Source of the DNA: Streptomyces sp. NBC_01723
GTDB lineage: Bacteria; Actinomycetota; Actinomycetes; Streptomycetales; Streptomycetaceae
NCBI RefSeq assembly: GCF_036246005.1
Contig: NZ_CP109171.1
Span: forward strand, 6,436,001-6,500,000
DNA length: 64,000 bases
Direction: 5' to 3'
Program-made: the position numbers and the translations under genes
Notes under the pieces: generated by a model
Told to the model about the DNA's origin: nothing
Seen by the model: only the letters and a program-made list of their open reading frames with translations
The model's database searches: none
In this document: in pieces, positions 9,685 to 18,850 of the stretch
Layout of the letters: each line of letters opens with the position of its first letter
How positions within the stretch are numbered: position 1 is the first letter of the stretch

Positions 9685-9705
9685 CCGGACGAAGGCGGCG
9701 TCCGG
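9685..9705 (+). terminator. Short hairpin between convergent genes
   Basis: CCGGACG / CGTCCGG 7-bp stem with a 7-base loop immediately after the permease stop, before the end of the convergent NYN gene. Confidence 0.5.
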
Positions 9706-9741
9706 TCCCGGATGAGTTGCTCCGGAACCGGGCGCTCGCCG

Positions 9742-10122
9742 TCACCGGGGCCGTACGGTCCGAGGCCCCGCCACCTCCGCGCCCAGTTCCGCCACCCGGC
9801 GGCGCAGCTCGCGGTCGGCCGTCACCACCAGGACGGGGCGGTGGCCGGCGGCCCGTTCGACCAGGGCGACCATGTGGTCGTCCCCGCTGCCGGGCGCCGA
9901 CTCGACCCTCACGCCCTCGACGGATTCCACCCCGCGGGCCGCGCCCTCCACCACCAGCACGATCTCCACCGGCCCGGTGTGCCCCGGCACTCCGTCCGCC
10001 GCCAGGCGGTCCCGCAGGCGCTCCGCGGCCCCGCGCCGGTCGCGCCACCAGCCGTCGGGCACCGAGCCGACCACGTTTGCGGCGTCGACGATCACGAACA
10101 GGGGTGCGTTGTCGTCGTCCAT
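9742..10122 (-). CDS. Small NYN/PIN-like domain protein
   Basis: 126-residue single-domain protein. It starts VIVDAANVVGS and later has acidic positions in DDHMVALVE and TADRELRRRV. This is the NYN (PIN-like) nuclease-fold pattern in which scattered Asp residues bind metal. Related actinobacterial proteins are annotated as NYN or NTP-pyrophosphohydrolase-like without proven function. ATG at 10122. It is divergent from the next plus-strand gene with only 81 bases between, so their promoters share this gap. Convergent with the APC permease. Confidence 0.75.
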   Translation of the reverse strand: MDDDNAPLFVIVDAANVVGSVPDGWWRDRRGAAERLRDRLAADGVPGHTGPVEIVLVVEGAARGVESVEGVRVESAPGSGDDHMVALVERAAGHRPVLVVTADRELRRRVAELGAEVAGPRTVRPR

Positions 10123-10191
10123 GCGGCCAGGGTCGCACGCGGTCGCCGCCCCTGAACGGCACCCGATCGACACGGAGCCGGTCCCCCCGCT

Positions 10192-10197
10192 TAGAGT
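10192..10197 (+). promoter_or_regulatory. -10 element of a probably leaderless transcript
   Basis: TAGAGT lies six bases before GTG 10204 and there is no Shine-Dalgarno sequence. This is the spacing expected when transcription starts at the start codon. TCGACA at 10167 is a possible -35 with a long 19-base spacer. Confidence 0.45.
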
Positions 10198-10203
10198 GAT
10201 GCG

Positions 10204-11226
10204 GTGAATGGCGACTGGCTTCTCCTCGGCCGCGACGGCCGCCTCAGCGTGTACCTCCCGACCGACGACGCCGCCCTCTGGCGTGCCGAACGCGTGCCCG
10301 CGGGCGCCTGGGAGGCCCCGCGACGCCTCGGCGGCGACCAGGCCCTGCGCCCCGGCCTCGCGGTCGGCAGGGGCCCCGACGGCTACGCCCACCTGGTCGC
10401 CTGGCGGCCGACCGGCGCCGACCGGTCCGGACTCGTGCACACCACGCACTTCCGGCCGCTGCTCGCCCCCCTGGACTGGGAGCCGGCCGGCCACCCCAAC
10501 AAGCAGGGCGACCGCACCGGAACGCCGGCCGTCGCGGTCGACGCCCAGGGGCGCGCCCACGTCTTCGTCCGCAACGGGGGCGGCGGCCTGAGCATGGTGG
10601 CCCAGAAGGAGAAGGGCGGCTGGGACCCCTGGCGCGACCTGAAGGGCCGCGGCGTCCAGGAGGCACCCACGGCGGCGACGGCCGAGACCGGTCTGGTCGA
10701 GGTGTACGCGCCCGTCCCGGACGGCATCCTGCACTGGCGTCAGGACAAGGCGGGTGCGCGGCCGGTGCTGGGGGAGCGCCTCGACGCGGCGGTCCGCCCG
10801 GGCACCCTGCGCGCGCTCGCGACCTCCGCCGGGCACACCACCGTCCTGTACACCGACGACGGCACCGGTGAGCTGTGCGCCTGGCGCCCCGGCGGCAAGC
10901 CCACGCCGCTGGTGGCCGCCGCGGGACCCGGCCCCGTGTCCGCCGTCCGCTGTGTCATAGACGGTCACGACTGCACGGTGGTCGCCCAGCGCTCGGCGGG
11001 CAGCGGCCGGGTCGCCTTCGCCGCGTACCCCTCGGAACTGGAGGAGATGGGCGCGGCCTGGACCGAGTCGGGCCCCACGCTGCCGGCCGACGCGACGGTC
11101 TCCCTGGCGCTGGACGCCGACGGCCGCCTGGTGGCCGCGGCCCTCTCCCCGTCCACCGGGCAGCTCCACCTCACCCGGCGGAAGGACGAGGCGGGGCTGG
11201 CGCTGGGGGCGTGGCAGGCCGTCTGA
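10204..11226 (+). CDS. Repeat protein, paralogue of the following gene; function unknown
   Basis: 340 residues, no signal peptide and no membrane helix. The protein opens GDWLLLGRDGRLSVYLPTDD. It contains several repeats of about 45 residues with a pattern of Trp, a Gly-rich turn and 'DGRLHVFVRN'-like strands (AVDAQGRAHVFVRNGGGGLS), resembling a beta-propeller such as the PLL/fucose-lectin-like fold. The next gene encodes a clear paralogue (GDWLTLGRDGRLSLYLPADG), so a tandem duplication is likely. GTG start, probably leaderless. No enzymatic motif is visible. A sugar-binding propeller is one possibility but is inference only. Confidence 0.8.
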   Translation: MNGDWLLLGRDGRLSVYLPTDDAALWRAERVPAGAWEAPRRLGGDQALRPGLAVGRGPDGYAHLVAWRPTGADRSGLVHTTHFRPLLAPLDWEPAGHPNKQGDRTGTPAVAVDAQGRAHVFVRNGGGGLSMVAQKEKGGWDPWRDLKGRGVQEAPTAATAETGLVEVYAPVPDGILHWRQDKAGARPVLGERLDAAVRPGTLRALATSAGHTTVLYTDDGTGELCAWRPGGKPTPLVAAAGPGPVSAVRCVIDGHDCTVVAQRSAGSGRVAFAAYPSELEEMGAAWTESGPTLPADATVSLALDADGRLVAAALSPSTGQLHLTRRKDEAGLALGAWQAV

Positions 11227-11345
11227 CGCCGCCCGGCGGCCCGGTGACGGACGCATGGGGAACTGGTGAACGAACGGCATATGATGTTCCGCGTTCGACG
11301 GTCCCTGTCCGTGACACGGCGGGCTTCAGGAAGGTGCAGCAGGCC

Positions 11346-12470
11346 ATGCGGAGAAAGTCGGCGGCCCCGGTCGGCACCGCCAGCCGGGTCGGGCCCGGCA
11401 CCGCGGAGCGCGGGCACGACGGCGCGGCCGGACCGCCGCACGGCGACTGGCTCACCCTCGGCAGGGACGGCCGCCTCAGCCTCTACCTGCCCGCCGATGG
11501 CGGCCTGGTGCGCTGGACGGAGACGGCCGTGGGCGGCCCCGACTGGAGCGGACCGCACTTCGTGCCCGTCGCGGGGCTGACCGACCTGACGGTGGTGCAG
11601 GGGGCGGACACCTACGTCCACTTCCTGGGCCGCCGGGAGCGCGAGCGGTCCGACGGCGCGCCGGGCGTGGACGTCGTGCACGCCATCCAGTACCAGACCG
11701 GACTGGCCTTCACCGAGTGGCGCTCGCTGGGCAGCCCGCACCGCGACGGCGCCGAGGGCCGGGGACTCGGGGTGCCCGTGGGGGCGGTCGCGTCCGACGG
11801 CACGGTGCACGTCTTCGTACGCAACGCGAACGGCGGCCTGTCACTGCGCCGCGAGGCGCCGAACGGCAAGTGGCGCGCCTGGGAGGACCTGCGCGGCAAC
11901 GGAATCGACGGACCGCCCGCGCCGGTCGCGCTGTCCGGCGGCCGGCTGGAGGTCTGCGCCGTCTCCGCGTCGGGCGTCCTGCTGTGGCGCCAGAACGAAC
12001 CGGGCGGCGACTTCGCCGGCCCCCAGGGCCTCGCCCTGCGCCCGGTGCCGGGCACGGTCACCGCGGTGGAGACCGGGCCGGACCGATCCACGTACTTCTG
12101 GTCCGACGCCGATAGCGGCGGCGCGGCCGCGTGGCGGGAGGGCGACTGGCCCGCCGTACTGGGCGGATCGCCGGCCGAACGGCCGTACGCCTCCCTGCGC
12201 ACGGCCGTGGACGGCTACGACTGCGTCGTCCTCGCCCACCGGACCCGGGACGGCTCCGCGCTGTTCGGCATGGGCGCCACGGAGAACGAGACCGGCGGGT
12301 TCTGGTGGTACGCCCTGGCCGAGTCGTGCCAGGGCGCACCGGCCCTGGCACGCGACGGACACGGGCGCGTGGTGATGGCGCTGCTCGGGGCGGACGGCAC
12401 CCCGAAGGTGGCCCGCCAGGACGACGGCACCGGCCTCACCCTCACCCGCTGGCGAACCCTCGGGTCCTGA
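11346..12470 (+). CDS. Repeat protein, tandem paralogue; function unknown
   Basis: 374 residues with a 35-residue hydrophilic N-terminal extension. It then repeats the propeller-like architecture of its upstream paralogue: GTVHVFVRNANGGLSLRREAP, GRLEVCAVSASGVLLWRQN and other strands at about 45-residue spacing. No signal peptide. ATG 11346 has AGGAAGG 11 bases upstream; a GTG at 11334 is possible but sits on that site. It follows its paralogue by 119 bases. A TATGAT hexamer at 11280 may give it its own promoter. Convergent with the LCP gene. Confidence 0.78.
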   Translation: MRRKSAAPVGTASRVGPGTAERGHDGAAGPPHGDWLTLGRDGRLSLYLPADGGLVRWTETAVGGPDWSGPHFVPVAGLTDLTVVQGADTYVHFLGRRERERSDGAPGVDVVHAIQYQTGLAFTEWRSLGSPHRDGAEGRGLGVPVGAVASDGTVHVFVRNANGGLSLRREAPNGKWRAWEDLRGNGIDGPPAPVALSGGRLEVCAVSASGVLLWRQNEPGGDFAGPQGLALRPVPGTVTAVETGPDRSTYFWSDADSGGAAAWREGDWPAVLGGSPAERPYASLRTAVDGYDCVVLAHRTRDGSALFGMGATENETGGFWWYALAESCQGAPALARDGHGRVVMALLGADGTPKVARQDDGTGLTLTRWRTLGS

Positions 12471-12476
12471 GCGGCC

Positions 12477-12492
12477 GACGCCTCGCGGCGTC
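12477..12492 (+). terminator. Compact hairpin between convergent genes
   Basis: GACGCC-TCGC-GGCGTC, a 6-bp stem with a tetraloop just after the paralogue's stop; it could act in both directions. Confidence 0.45.
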
Positions 12493-12527
12493 CTGAAGGC
12501 GTCCCGTGCGGACGTCCTGGCGGGGGA

Positions 12528-13616
12528 TCAGCCGCCCGTCGCGGGCGACTTCTTGGCGGACTCGGGGATCTCGGAGTCCGACCGGACGGCCTTCCACAAC
12601 TCGGTGGCCTGGGGTTCGGCCGCCACGACCCGGTTCGGGTCGGTCTTGTCGTACGCCACCGGCAGCATGATCGTCTCCATGGTGGCCGGGTCGACCCCGT
12701 TCATGCTGCGCGCGAAGTCCGCCAGGCTGGTCAGCGAGGCCAGTTCGGAGTCCGTGGTGAGCGCGGCGGTGAGACTGTCGGCGATCTTGTACGTCTTGGT
12801 GGGGCTGCCCAGCAGGTCCTGCTTCTTGACCTCGCTCAGCAGCGCGATCAGGAACTGCTGCTGGAGCCCGATGCGGCCGAGGTCGCTGCCGTCGCCCACC
12901 CCGTGCCGGGTGCGCACGAAGGCCAGGGACTCGGTGCCGTCCAGGGTGTGGGTGCCGGCGCTCAGGTCGAGGCCGCTGGCGGGGTCCTTGATGGGCTCCT
13001 CGACGGTGACGGGCACCCCGCCGATGGCGTCGACCAGGCCCTTGAACCCGGCGAAGTCGATCTCCATGTAGTGGTCCATGCGGACGCCGGACATCTTCTC
13101 CACGGTCTTGACCACGCAGGCCGGTCCGGCCTGCGAGTACACGGAGTTGAACATCACGCGCTTCGCCTCCGGCAGGGCGGAGCCGTCGGACTTCTCGCAC
13201 TCGGGGCGGGTGACCAGGGTGTCGCGCGGGATGCTCACGGCGACGGCCTGCTTGCGGCCCTCGGGTATGTGCACCACCAGGGCGGTGTCCGAACGGGCCC
13301 CGGCGACCTTGCCGGTGCCGAGCGAGGCGTTGTCGCCGGCGCGCGAGTCCGAGCCGAGGACCAGCAGGTTCTGTCCCGACGTCGGCAGCTTCTCCGGACG
13401 TTCGGTACCGAGGGCCTTGTCCAGGTCGACCCCGTCGATGTTCCCGTTCAGGCCGCTGTAGAGCCAGTAGCCGGTGCCGCCGAGGGCGAGCAGGAGCACG
13501 ACGAGCGACAGCAGGACGATCCGTCCCCAGCGTCTGCGGCGGCGTGGCGCGCGGCGACCGCCGTCCGGCGCGGCCCGGCGGGTACGCCGAGGCTCCGTGG
13601 TGGCGCTGTGCGTCAT
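12528..13616 (-). CDS. LytR-CpsA-Psr (LCP) family cell-wall polymer ligase
   Basis: 362 residues. It has a short, very basic cytoplasmic tail, one membrane helix (about residues 32-53) and then an extracellular LCP domain. The domain includes NLLVLGSDSRAGD, the arginine-containing SIPRDTLV motif and VNAIGGVPV-like VDAIGGVPVTV. Family members transfer undecaprenyl-linked polymers such as teichoic acids to peptidoglycan. It sits divergently beside the TagF-type polymerase gene, which fits a wall-polymer role. ATG 13616 has AGGAGAGG about 11 bases upstream. The first gene of its unit; no downstream partner on this strand. Confidence 0.88.
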   Translation of the reverse strand: MTHSATTEPRRTRRAAPDGGRRAPRRRRRWGRIVLLSLVVLLLALGGTGYWLYSGLNGNIDGVDLDKALGTERPEKLPTSGQNLLVLGSDSRAGDNASLGTGKVAGARSDTALVVHIPEGRKQAVAVSIPRDTLVTRPECEKSDGSALPEAKRVMFNSVYSQAGPACVVKTVEKMSGVRMDHYMEIDFAGFKGLVDAIGGVPVTVEEPIKDPASGLDLSAGTHTLDGTESLAFVRTRHGVGDGSDLGRIGLQQQFLIALLSEVKKQDLLGSPTKTYKIADSLTAALTTDSELASLTSLADFARSMNGVDPATMETIMLPVAYDKTDPNRVVAAEPQATELWKAVRSDSEIPESAKKSPATGG

Positions 13617-13709
13617 GGTGGTGGGTTCCTCTCCTCACGGGCTCCGCGGTGGCGGAGTCGCAGGGCCCGGGTGGGGGGAGGCCGGCCCGCTGGGCGGTCG
13701 TGTCAGTGC

Positions 13710-13742
13710 GAGCACTATATGTGCTCACGCCCAGTCATTTTA
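13710..13742 (-). promoter_or_regulatory. Palindrome and possible -10 upstream of the LCP gene
   Basis: GAGCAC-TATAT-GTGCTC (13710-13726) is a perfect 6+5+6 inverted repeat. On the minus strand a TAAAAT hexamer (13737-13742) would place the transcription start near 13730, so the palindrome would lie over the first transcribed bases as an operator. No matching -35 was found. Confidence 0.35.
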
Positions 13743-13793
13743 CGAGCGGGGAACCATAGCGGGTAACAGCGATGTACGCCACATTAACTCCCC

Positions 13794-13821
13794 TTGACCA
13801 GCCTTAAGGGTGACATAAGAT
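13794..13821 (+). promoter_or_regulatory. Vegetative-type promoter of the wall-polymer polymerase gene
   Basis: TTGACC (13794-13799), a 16-base spacer and TAAGAT (13816-13821) match a principal-sigma promoter well. It would give a leader of about 155 bases before the coding start at 13987. The rest of the 370-base intergenic region holds the LCP upstream palindrome and no other gene that I can support. Confidence 0.6.
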
Positions 13822-13986
13822 GTGGCGAACCTGTGACGGCTGTGAAGGGGGGCTTTCCCGCTGTCAGGGGTTTCCGGTGTGGCCGTTCACGGTGGGGGCC
13901 GTGGCTGCGCCGGACAGGGGAGGGGCGTCCAGTGCGGACTGTTCGGCAGCCCGCTGGGCGAAATGTCTTGGTAGGAGTACGAGTTG

Positions 13987-16900
13987 GTGGATCACCCGCG
14001 TTTGAGCATCGTCGTGCCCTTTCAGGACGTCGAGACCTATCTCGCCGAATGCCTGGAGTCGATCGCGCGGCAGTCGTTCCGTGACTTCGAGGTGATCCTC
14101 GTCGACGACGGCTCCACCGACGGCTCCTCACGGATCGCCGCCGACTTCTGCGCCGCCGACCCGCGCTTCCGGATGATCCGCCAGGAGCCGCAGGGGCCCG
14201 GCCACGCCCGCAACACCGGTCTGCGCGCCATGCACCCCCAGGGGGAGTTCCTCGCCTTCGTCGACGGGGACGACGTCATCCCCGAGTACGCCTACGGCCT
14301 GCTGGTCCGCACCCTGGAGGGGTCCGAGTCGGACTTCGTCTCGGGCAACGTGCAGATGATGAACTCCACCAAGAAGTGGCAGTCACCGCTGCACAAGGGG
14401 CCGATGCAGAAGAACCGGCGGGGCACGCACATCACCCGGTTCGAGGCGCTGATCTACGACCGCACCGTCTGGAACAAGATGTTCCGGCGGTCCTTCTGGG
14501 ACTACCACTACATCGCGTTCCCCGAGGGCGTCATGTACGAGGACTCCTGGGTCAACATGTACGCCCACTTCCGCGCCGCCAAGGTCGACGTCGTCACCGA
14601 CATCGTGTACTTCTGGCGCCGGCGCGAGGGCGGGGCCGCGCCCTCGATCACCCAGCGCCACACCGAGCTGTCCAACCTGCGGGACCGGGTCGCGGCGGTC
14701 CAGTCGGTCAGCCGCTTCCTGGCCGACCGCCGCTCGCGCCAGTACGAGGAGAGCAAGCGCAAGTACGACCTCGCCTGCCTGAAGTCCGACCTGATGCTGC
14801 ACCTCAAGGTGTTGCCGGACGCGGACGAGGAGTACCGGCAGTCGTTCATGCGGTGGGCCAACGAGTTCCTCGACGAGACCGACCTCACCATCATCGACGA
14901 ACTGCCCGCGGACGCCCGGGTCAAGTGGCTGCTGGTACGCGAGTGGCGGCTGGCCGAACTGCTGGAGGTCATCGAGTTCGAGCGGCGCGGCGGCCCGATG
15001 CCGGTCCAGCGCCGCTTCCGGCGCTACCTGAAGTACCCCTACCTCGGGGACCGCGAGGTCGGCCTCGACAAGAAGGCGTTCCGGCTCGACAAGGAACTCT
15101 CCCTGCACGGCTCGCTCGGCGAGGCCCGCTGGAGCACCAACGGCCATCTGCTGACCCTCACCGGGAGCGCGTACGTGCGCTTCATCAACGTGCACAAGCG
15201 GCACATGTCGGTGAAGGCGATCGCCCTGCGGAACAAGAAGCAGGGGCGGATGGTGCTCACCCCGGCGAAGACCACCTACGCCCCCCAGGCCACCGAGCAC
15301 TCCAACCAGAACCGCTACTGCTACGACTGGGCCGGCTTCGAGGCCCGGATCGACACGACCCGGCTCAAGCGCAAGGGCCAGTGGGTCGAGGGGACCTGGG
15401 ACGTGGCCGCCGGTGTCCTCAGCCGCGGGCTGTTCCGCTACCGGGGCATCGACCGCGGCAGTGCGGGAAGCTCCGCCAACCCGCCGTACCGCTATGTCGA
15501 CAAGAACACCCGCATCCTTCCGGTCTTCCTCCAGGGCAAGCTGAAGCTCCGGGTCGAGATCGTCCGCTGCCGGATCACCGGCCACCGCGTGACCGGCGAC
15601 CAGCTGGAGGTGCGCGGGGTCTACCTCGGGCCGCGCGTGCCGGAGTGGGGCAAGCTGCGCGTCACCAGTCTCAGCGGCGCGGGCCAGCACGACGGCCGCG
15701 TGTACTTCACGGCGGGCGGCGAGGGCTGGTGCACCTTCTCGGCCAGGCTCCCGCTGCGCTCGCTGGTGCCGGCCTTCCGGGCCGACGCCCAGGCGGACGC
15801 GGACATCCCGGAGTCCTGGAGCATGGGCAGCAACGGCTGGAAGACCACTCTCCACGTGGAGGGCCGCAAGGGCGCCCTCTACCCGGTGATGGCGGAGGAG
15901 ACGCCCGACGGCCACTACCGGATGCCCGGCTCGCTGCAGACCCGGGAGGGCGACCGCGAGGTCGTGGTGCACCGCAACGGCTCGGGCTACCTCGTCCTCT
16001 TCGAGCGCGCCACCCTGCCGACGGTGAATCGATTCTCCTGGCATCAGGACGGCTCGCTGGAGATCCACGGCCGCTACCTGGCCGCGGACCGGCTCTCGTC
16101 GCGCGAGTACCGGGACGCCCACCTGGTGGTCCGCTCCCGGGCGCACGGCGCGGAGCGCGAGGTCCCCGTCGAGTGGGACGGCAACGCGTTCCGGTGCCTG
16201 GTCAGCCCGGCCGCCATGCGGACGCTGGCCGGCGACATCCCGCTCGCGGCCGGCCGCTGGGACTTCTTCCTGCGCCGGCAGGACCACTCGGCCGTGGCCC
16301 GCGAGGACCGCCTCGAAGACCTGATGGTGAAGATCGAGCAGGATCTCGTCGGCGCCTTCCCCGAGGAGTACGAGGAGAACGAGCGCCGCTACGAACTCCA
16401 GGCCGAGGCTTACGACCGGCTCTCCCTGCTCGTCCACTCCGCCATGCCCGACTACGCCCGCGGCCCCTACCGCCAGAAACTGCTGCGCACCAAGGCGTAT
16501 CCGGCGGCCCGCCGGCAACGGGTGCGCCCCGCCGTCCTCTTCGACGCCTTCAAGGGCACCCAGTACTCGGACAGCCCCCGCGCCCTGCACGAGGAACTGC
16601 TCCGCCGCGGAACCGACCTCGAACAGCTGTGGGTGGTGCGCGACGACCAGGTGGAGGTGCCGCCCAGCGCGATCCCGATCCGCATGTGGTCGCCCGAGTG
16701 GTACGAGGCCCTGGCCACCAGCCGGTACATCGTCGCCAACAACCACCTCCCCGACTGGTTCCAGCGGCGCGACGGCCAGATCGTCGTGCAGACCTGGCAC
16801 GGCACCCCGCTGAAGAAGATCGGCCACGACATCGAGTCCATCCACTTCGCCGACCAGCGCTACCTGGAACGGGTCGAGAAGGAGGTGCGGAACTGGGACA

Positions 16901-17853
16901 TGCTGGTCTCGCCCAACAGCTTCTCCACCCCGATCCTCCAGCGCGCCTTCGGCTTCCCCGGGGAGATGGTCGAGTCGGGCTACCCCCGCAACGACATCCT
17001 CCGGCTGCCCGGCACCGAGGAGCGGGGGCGGGAGATCCGCCGCCGCATCGGCCTGCCCGAGGACAAGCGGGTCGTGATGTACGCGCCCACCTGGCGCGAC
17101 GACCAGTACTACGCGCCCGGCAAGTACAAGCTGGACTTCCGCATCGACCTCGCGGACGCCCGCGCCCGGCTGGGCGCCGACCACGTCCTCCTGGTCCGCC
17201 GCCACCCCAACGTCGTGGACCCGGTGCCCGGCGCCGGCGACGGATTCGTCTTCGACGTCTCCGACTACCCGGACATGGCCGAACTCTCCCTGATCACCGA
17301 CGTCATGATCACGGACTACTCGTCCCTGATGTTCGACTACGTCAACACCGGGCGGCCCATCCTCTTCTTCACCTACGACCTGGACCACTACCGGGACACC
17401 CTGCGCGGCTTCTACTTCGACTTCGCGAGCAGCGCCCCCGGCCCCCTCCTGCACACCTCCGAGGCGCTGGTGACGGCCGTCGAGCGGATCGACCGGATCG
17501 AGGAGGCCTACGCCGACCGGTACCGCTGGTTCCAGCGCGAGTTCTGCGACCTGGACGACGGTTACGCCTCCGCGCGGCTCGCCGACCGGATGCTCGTGGT
17601 CGGCGGCGACCTCGCTCCCGGGCAGGCGCAGGCACCGGCCGTGGGCACCGTCGACACCCGACAGGCGGGGCGGCCCATGACGCCGGTCCAGGGCCGTGCC
17701 GGGAGCTGGTTCACGGCGCCGCGCCGGACGGTGCAACCGGAGCCGGCCGTCGCGCCGGTGGTCGGTGCGGTGCCCGCGCAGCCCGGGCCCGAGTACGCCG
17801 GCCCTCCGCAGCTCATGCCCGGCGGGCGGACCTTCGAGGGCGCGGTCGTATGA
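13987..17853 (+). CDS. Bifunctional GT2 glycosyltransferase / CDP-glycerol glycerophosphotransferase (TagF-like)
   Basis: Very large (about 1,288 residues) wall-polymer synthase. Residues 1-330 are a GT2 domain: LSIVVPFQDVETYL, VDDGSTDGS and FVDGDD as the metal-binding DxD equivalent. The middle 450 residues are unassigned, beta-rich sequence. Residues from about 820 to 1190 are a TagF/CDP-glycerol glycerophosphotransferase domain: QTWHGTPLKKIGHD, MYAPTWRDD, LLVRRHPN and ITDYSSLMFDY. The last 80 residues are a Pro/Ala/Gln-rich tail. The combination suggests synthesis of a glycosylated poly(polyol-phosphate) wall teichoic acid at the membrane's inner face. GTG 13987 has AGGAG nine bases upstream; TTG 13984 is an in-frame alternative. 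Opposite the LCP ligase gene. Confidence 0.88.
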   Translation: MDHPRLSIVVPFQDVETYLAECLESIARQSFRDFEVILVDDGSTDGSSRIAADFCAADPRFRMIRQEPQGPGHARNTGLRAMHPQGEFLAFVDGDDVIPEYAYGLLVRTLEGSESDFVSGNVQMMNSTKKWQSPLHKGPMQKNRRGTHITRFEALIYDRTVWNKMFRRSFWDYHYIAFPEGVMYEDSWVNMYAHFRAAKVDVVTDIVYFWRRREGGAAPSITQRHTELSNLRDRVAAVQSVSRFLADRRSRQYEESKRKYDLACLKSDLMLHLKVLPDADEEYRQSFMRWANEFLDETDLTIIDELPADARVKWLLVREWRLAELLEVIEFERRGGPMPVQRRFRRYLKYPYLGDREVGLDKKAFRLDKELSLHGSLGEARWSTNGHLLTLTGSAYVRFINVHKRHMSVKAIALRNKKQGRMVLTPAKTTYAPQATEHSNQNRYCYDWAGFEARIDTTRLKRKGQWVEGTWDVAAGVLSRGLFRYRGIDRGSAGSSANPPYRYVDKNTRILPVFLQGKLKLRVEIVRCRITGHRVTGDQLEVRGVYLGPRVPEWGKLRVTSLSGAGQHDGRVYFTAGGEGWCTFSARLPLRSLVPAFRADAQADADIPESWSMGSNGWKTTLHVEGRKGALYPVMAEETPDGHYRMPGSLQTREGDREVVVHRNGSGYLVLFERATLPTVNRFSWHQDGSLEIHGRYLAADRLSSREYRDAHLVVRSRAHGAEREVPVEWDGNAFRCLVSPAAMRTLAGDIPLAAGRWDFFLRRQDHSAVAREDRLEDLMVKIEQDLVGAFPEEYEENERRYELQAEAYDRLSLLVHSAMPDYARGPYRQKLLRTKAYPAARRQRVRPAVLFDAFKGTQYSDSPRALHEELLRRGTDLEQLWVVRDDQVEVPPSAIPIRMWSPEWYEALATSRYIVANNHLPDWFQRRDGQIVVQTWHGTPLKKIGHDIESIHFADQRYLERVEKEVRNWDMLVSPNSFSTPILQRAFGFPGEMVESGYPRNDILRLPGTEERGREIRRRIGLPEDKRVVMYAPTWRDDQYYAPGKYKLDFRIDLADARARLGADHVLLVRRHPNVVDPVPGAGDGFVFDVSDYPDMAELSLITDVMITDYSSLMFDYVNTGRPILFFTYDLDHYRDTLRGFYFDFASSAPGPLLHTSEALVTAVERIDRIEEAYADRYRWFQREFCDLDDGYASARLADRMLVVGGDLAPGQAQAPAVGTVDTRQAGRPMTPVQGRAGSWFTAPRRTVQPEPAVAPVVGAVPAQPGPEYAGPPQLMPGGRTFEGAVV

Positions 17854-17873
17854 CGCCGGTACTCGGCGGGCCC

Positions 17874-18785
17874 TCAGCCGGTGTCCACCCGGACCAGCAG
17901 CGCGCGGTGGTCGGAGACGCCGGTGTCGCGCACCGTGCAGCCGGATCTGGGCAGGCCGGTGAACAGATAGTCCAGTTTGTGACCGGACTCGTGCGTCGGG
18001 CGCCCGGAGCGGTCGGCGGCAGATTCCTGGTCGCACTCCCGGTAGACGCGGTAGACGGCGTCGGGCCACACCCAGCTGGACGTGTTGCGGACGCTCGGCG
18101 GGTTCAGGTTGAAGTCGCCGCCGAACACGGTGCGCCGCCGCGGCACCGCCGCGACCAGTGCCCGCAACTGGTCGTCGCGGTACTCCCGGCCGGGATGCGC
18201 CAGGTCGCTGCCGGGCAGGCTCAGGTGGGCGTTGCACACCCGGACGCCGGCCTTGTCGACCGTCGCGCACAGGATGCCGCGCCCCAGTCCGGCCACCGGC
18301 TGGCGCGAGGGCACCGACCGCACCGAGGACAGCGGGTGGGCCGAGAGCAGGGCGAGGCCGGCGGCGCCCTGCCCGCGCCCGTCGCACCGCACCGTGCCGG
18401 AACGCCCGGCCCGGTCGCGCGAGGTGTAGGGACGGAAGGCGAGCTGCCAGGAATCGCCGAGGGCGTCGCGGACCGACTCCGCCTCGGCTTCGCAGGCCTC
18501 CTGGAGCAGGACCACGTCGGCACCCTCGCCGACGAGCCGTTCCACCGCCCGCCTCTTGGCGGCGGCACCACCGGTCTCCGCGCAGTTCCACCGCCGCACG
18601 CCGCACATGTTCCAGGACGCCACGGTCAGGACGCGCTCCGCCGGGAGGGACCGCACCGTTCCCCTCGCGGTCAGCACCGGCACCAGCGTGACCAGGAGCG
18701 CCGACAGCGCGAGCACCGAGGCCACGGCGACGAGGCCGCGACGCCGGCGCGGGCCGGTGAGGAGCGGGAAGTCCGGCAGAGGCAT
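17874..18785 (-). CDS. Endonuclease/exonuclease/phosphatase-family protein, membrane-anchored or secreted
   Basis: 303 residues. An N-terminal hydrophobic helix (about residues 18-40) follows a basic stretch and could be an uncleaved anchor or a signal peptide. The rest is an EEP fold: VASWNMCG at the start, VVLLQEACE with the catalytic Glu, GGDFNLNP and the C-terminal SDHRALLV His/Asp pair. Such extracytoplasmic enzymes cleave phosphodiesters in DNA, lipids or polymers. Next to teichoic-acid-type genes a wall-polymer substrate is possible but unproven. Its stop lies 20 bases from that of the polymerase, which is convergent. Confidence 0.8.
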   Translation of the reverse strand: MPLPDFPLLTGPRRRRGLVAVASVLALSALLVTLVPVLTARGTVRSLPAERVLTVASWNMCGVRRWNCAETGGAAAKRRAVERLVGEGADVVLLQEACEAEAESVRDALGDSWQLAFRPYTSRDRAGRSGTVRCDGRGQGAAGLALLSAHPLSSVRSVPSRQPVAGLGRGILCATVDKAGVRVCNAHLSLPGSDLAHPGREYRDDQLRALVAAVPRRRTVFGGDFNLNPPSVRNTSSWVWPDAVYRVYRECDQESAADRSGRPTHESGHKLDYLFTGLPRSGCTVRDTGVSDHRALLVRVDTG

Positions 18786-18850
18786 CCCGACATCATGTCC
18801 GATCGACCGAGCCGGCCCACGGGGGCGGTCATGAGAGTGGAGTTCCGTAC

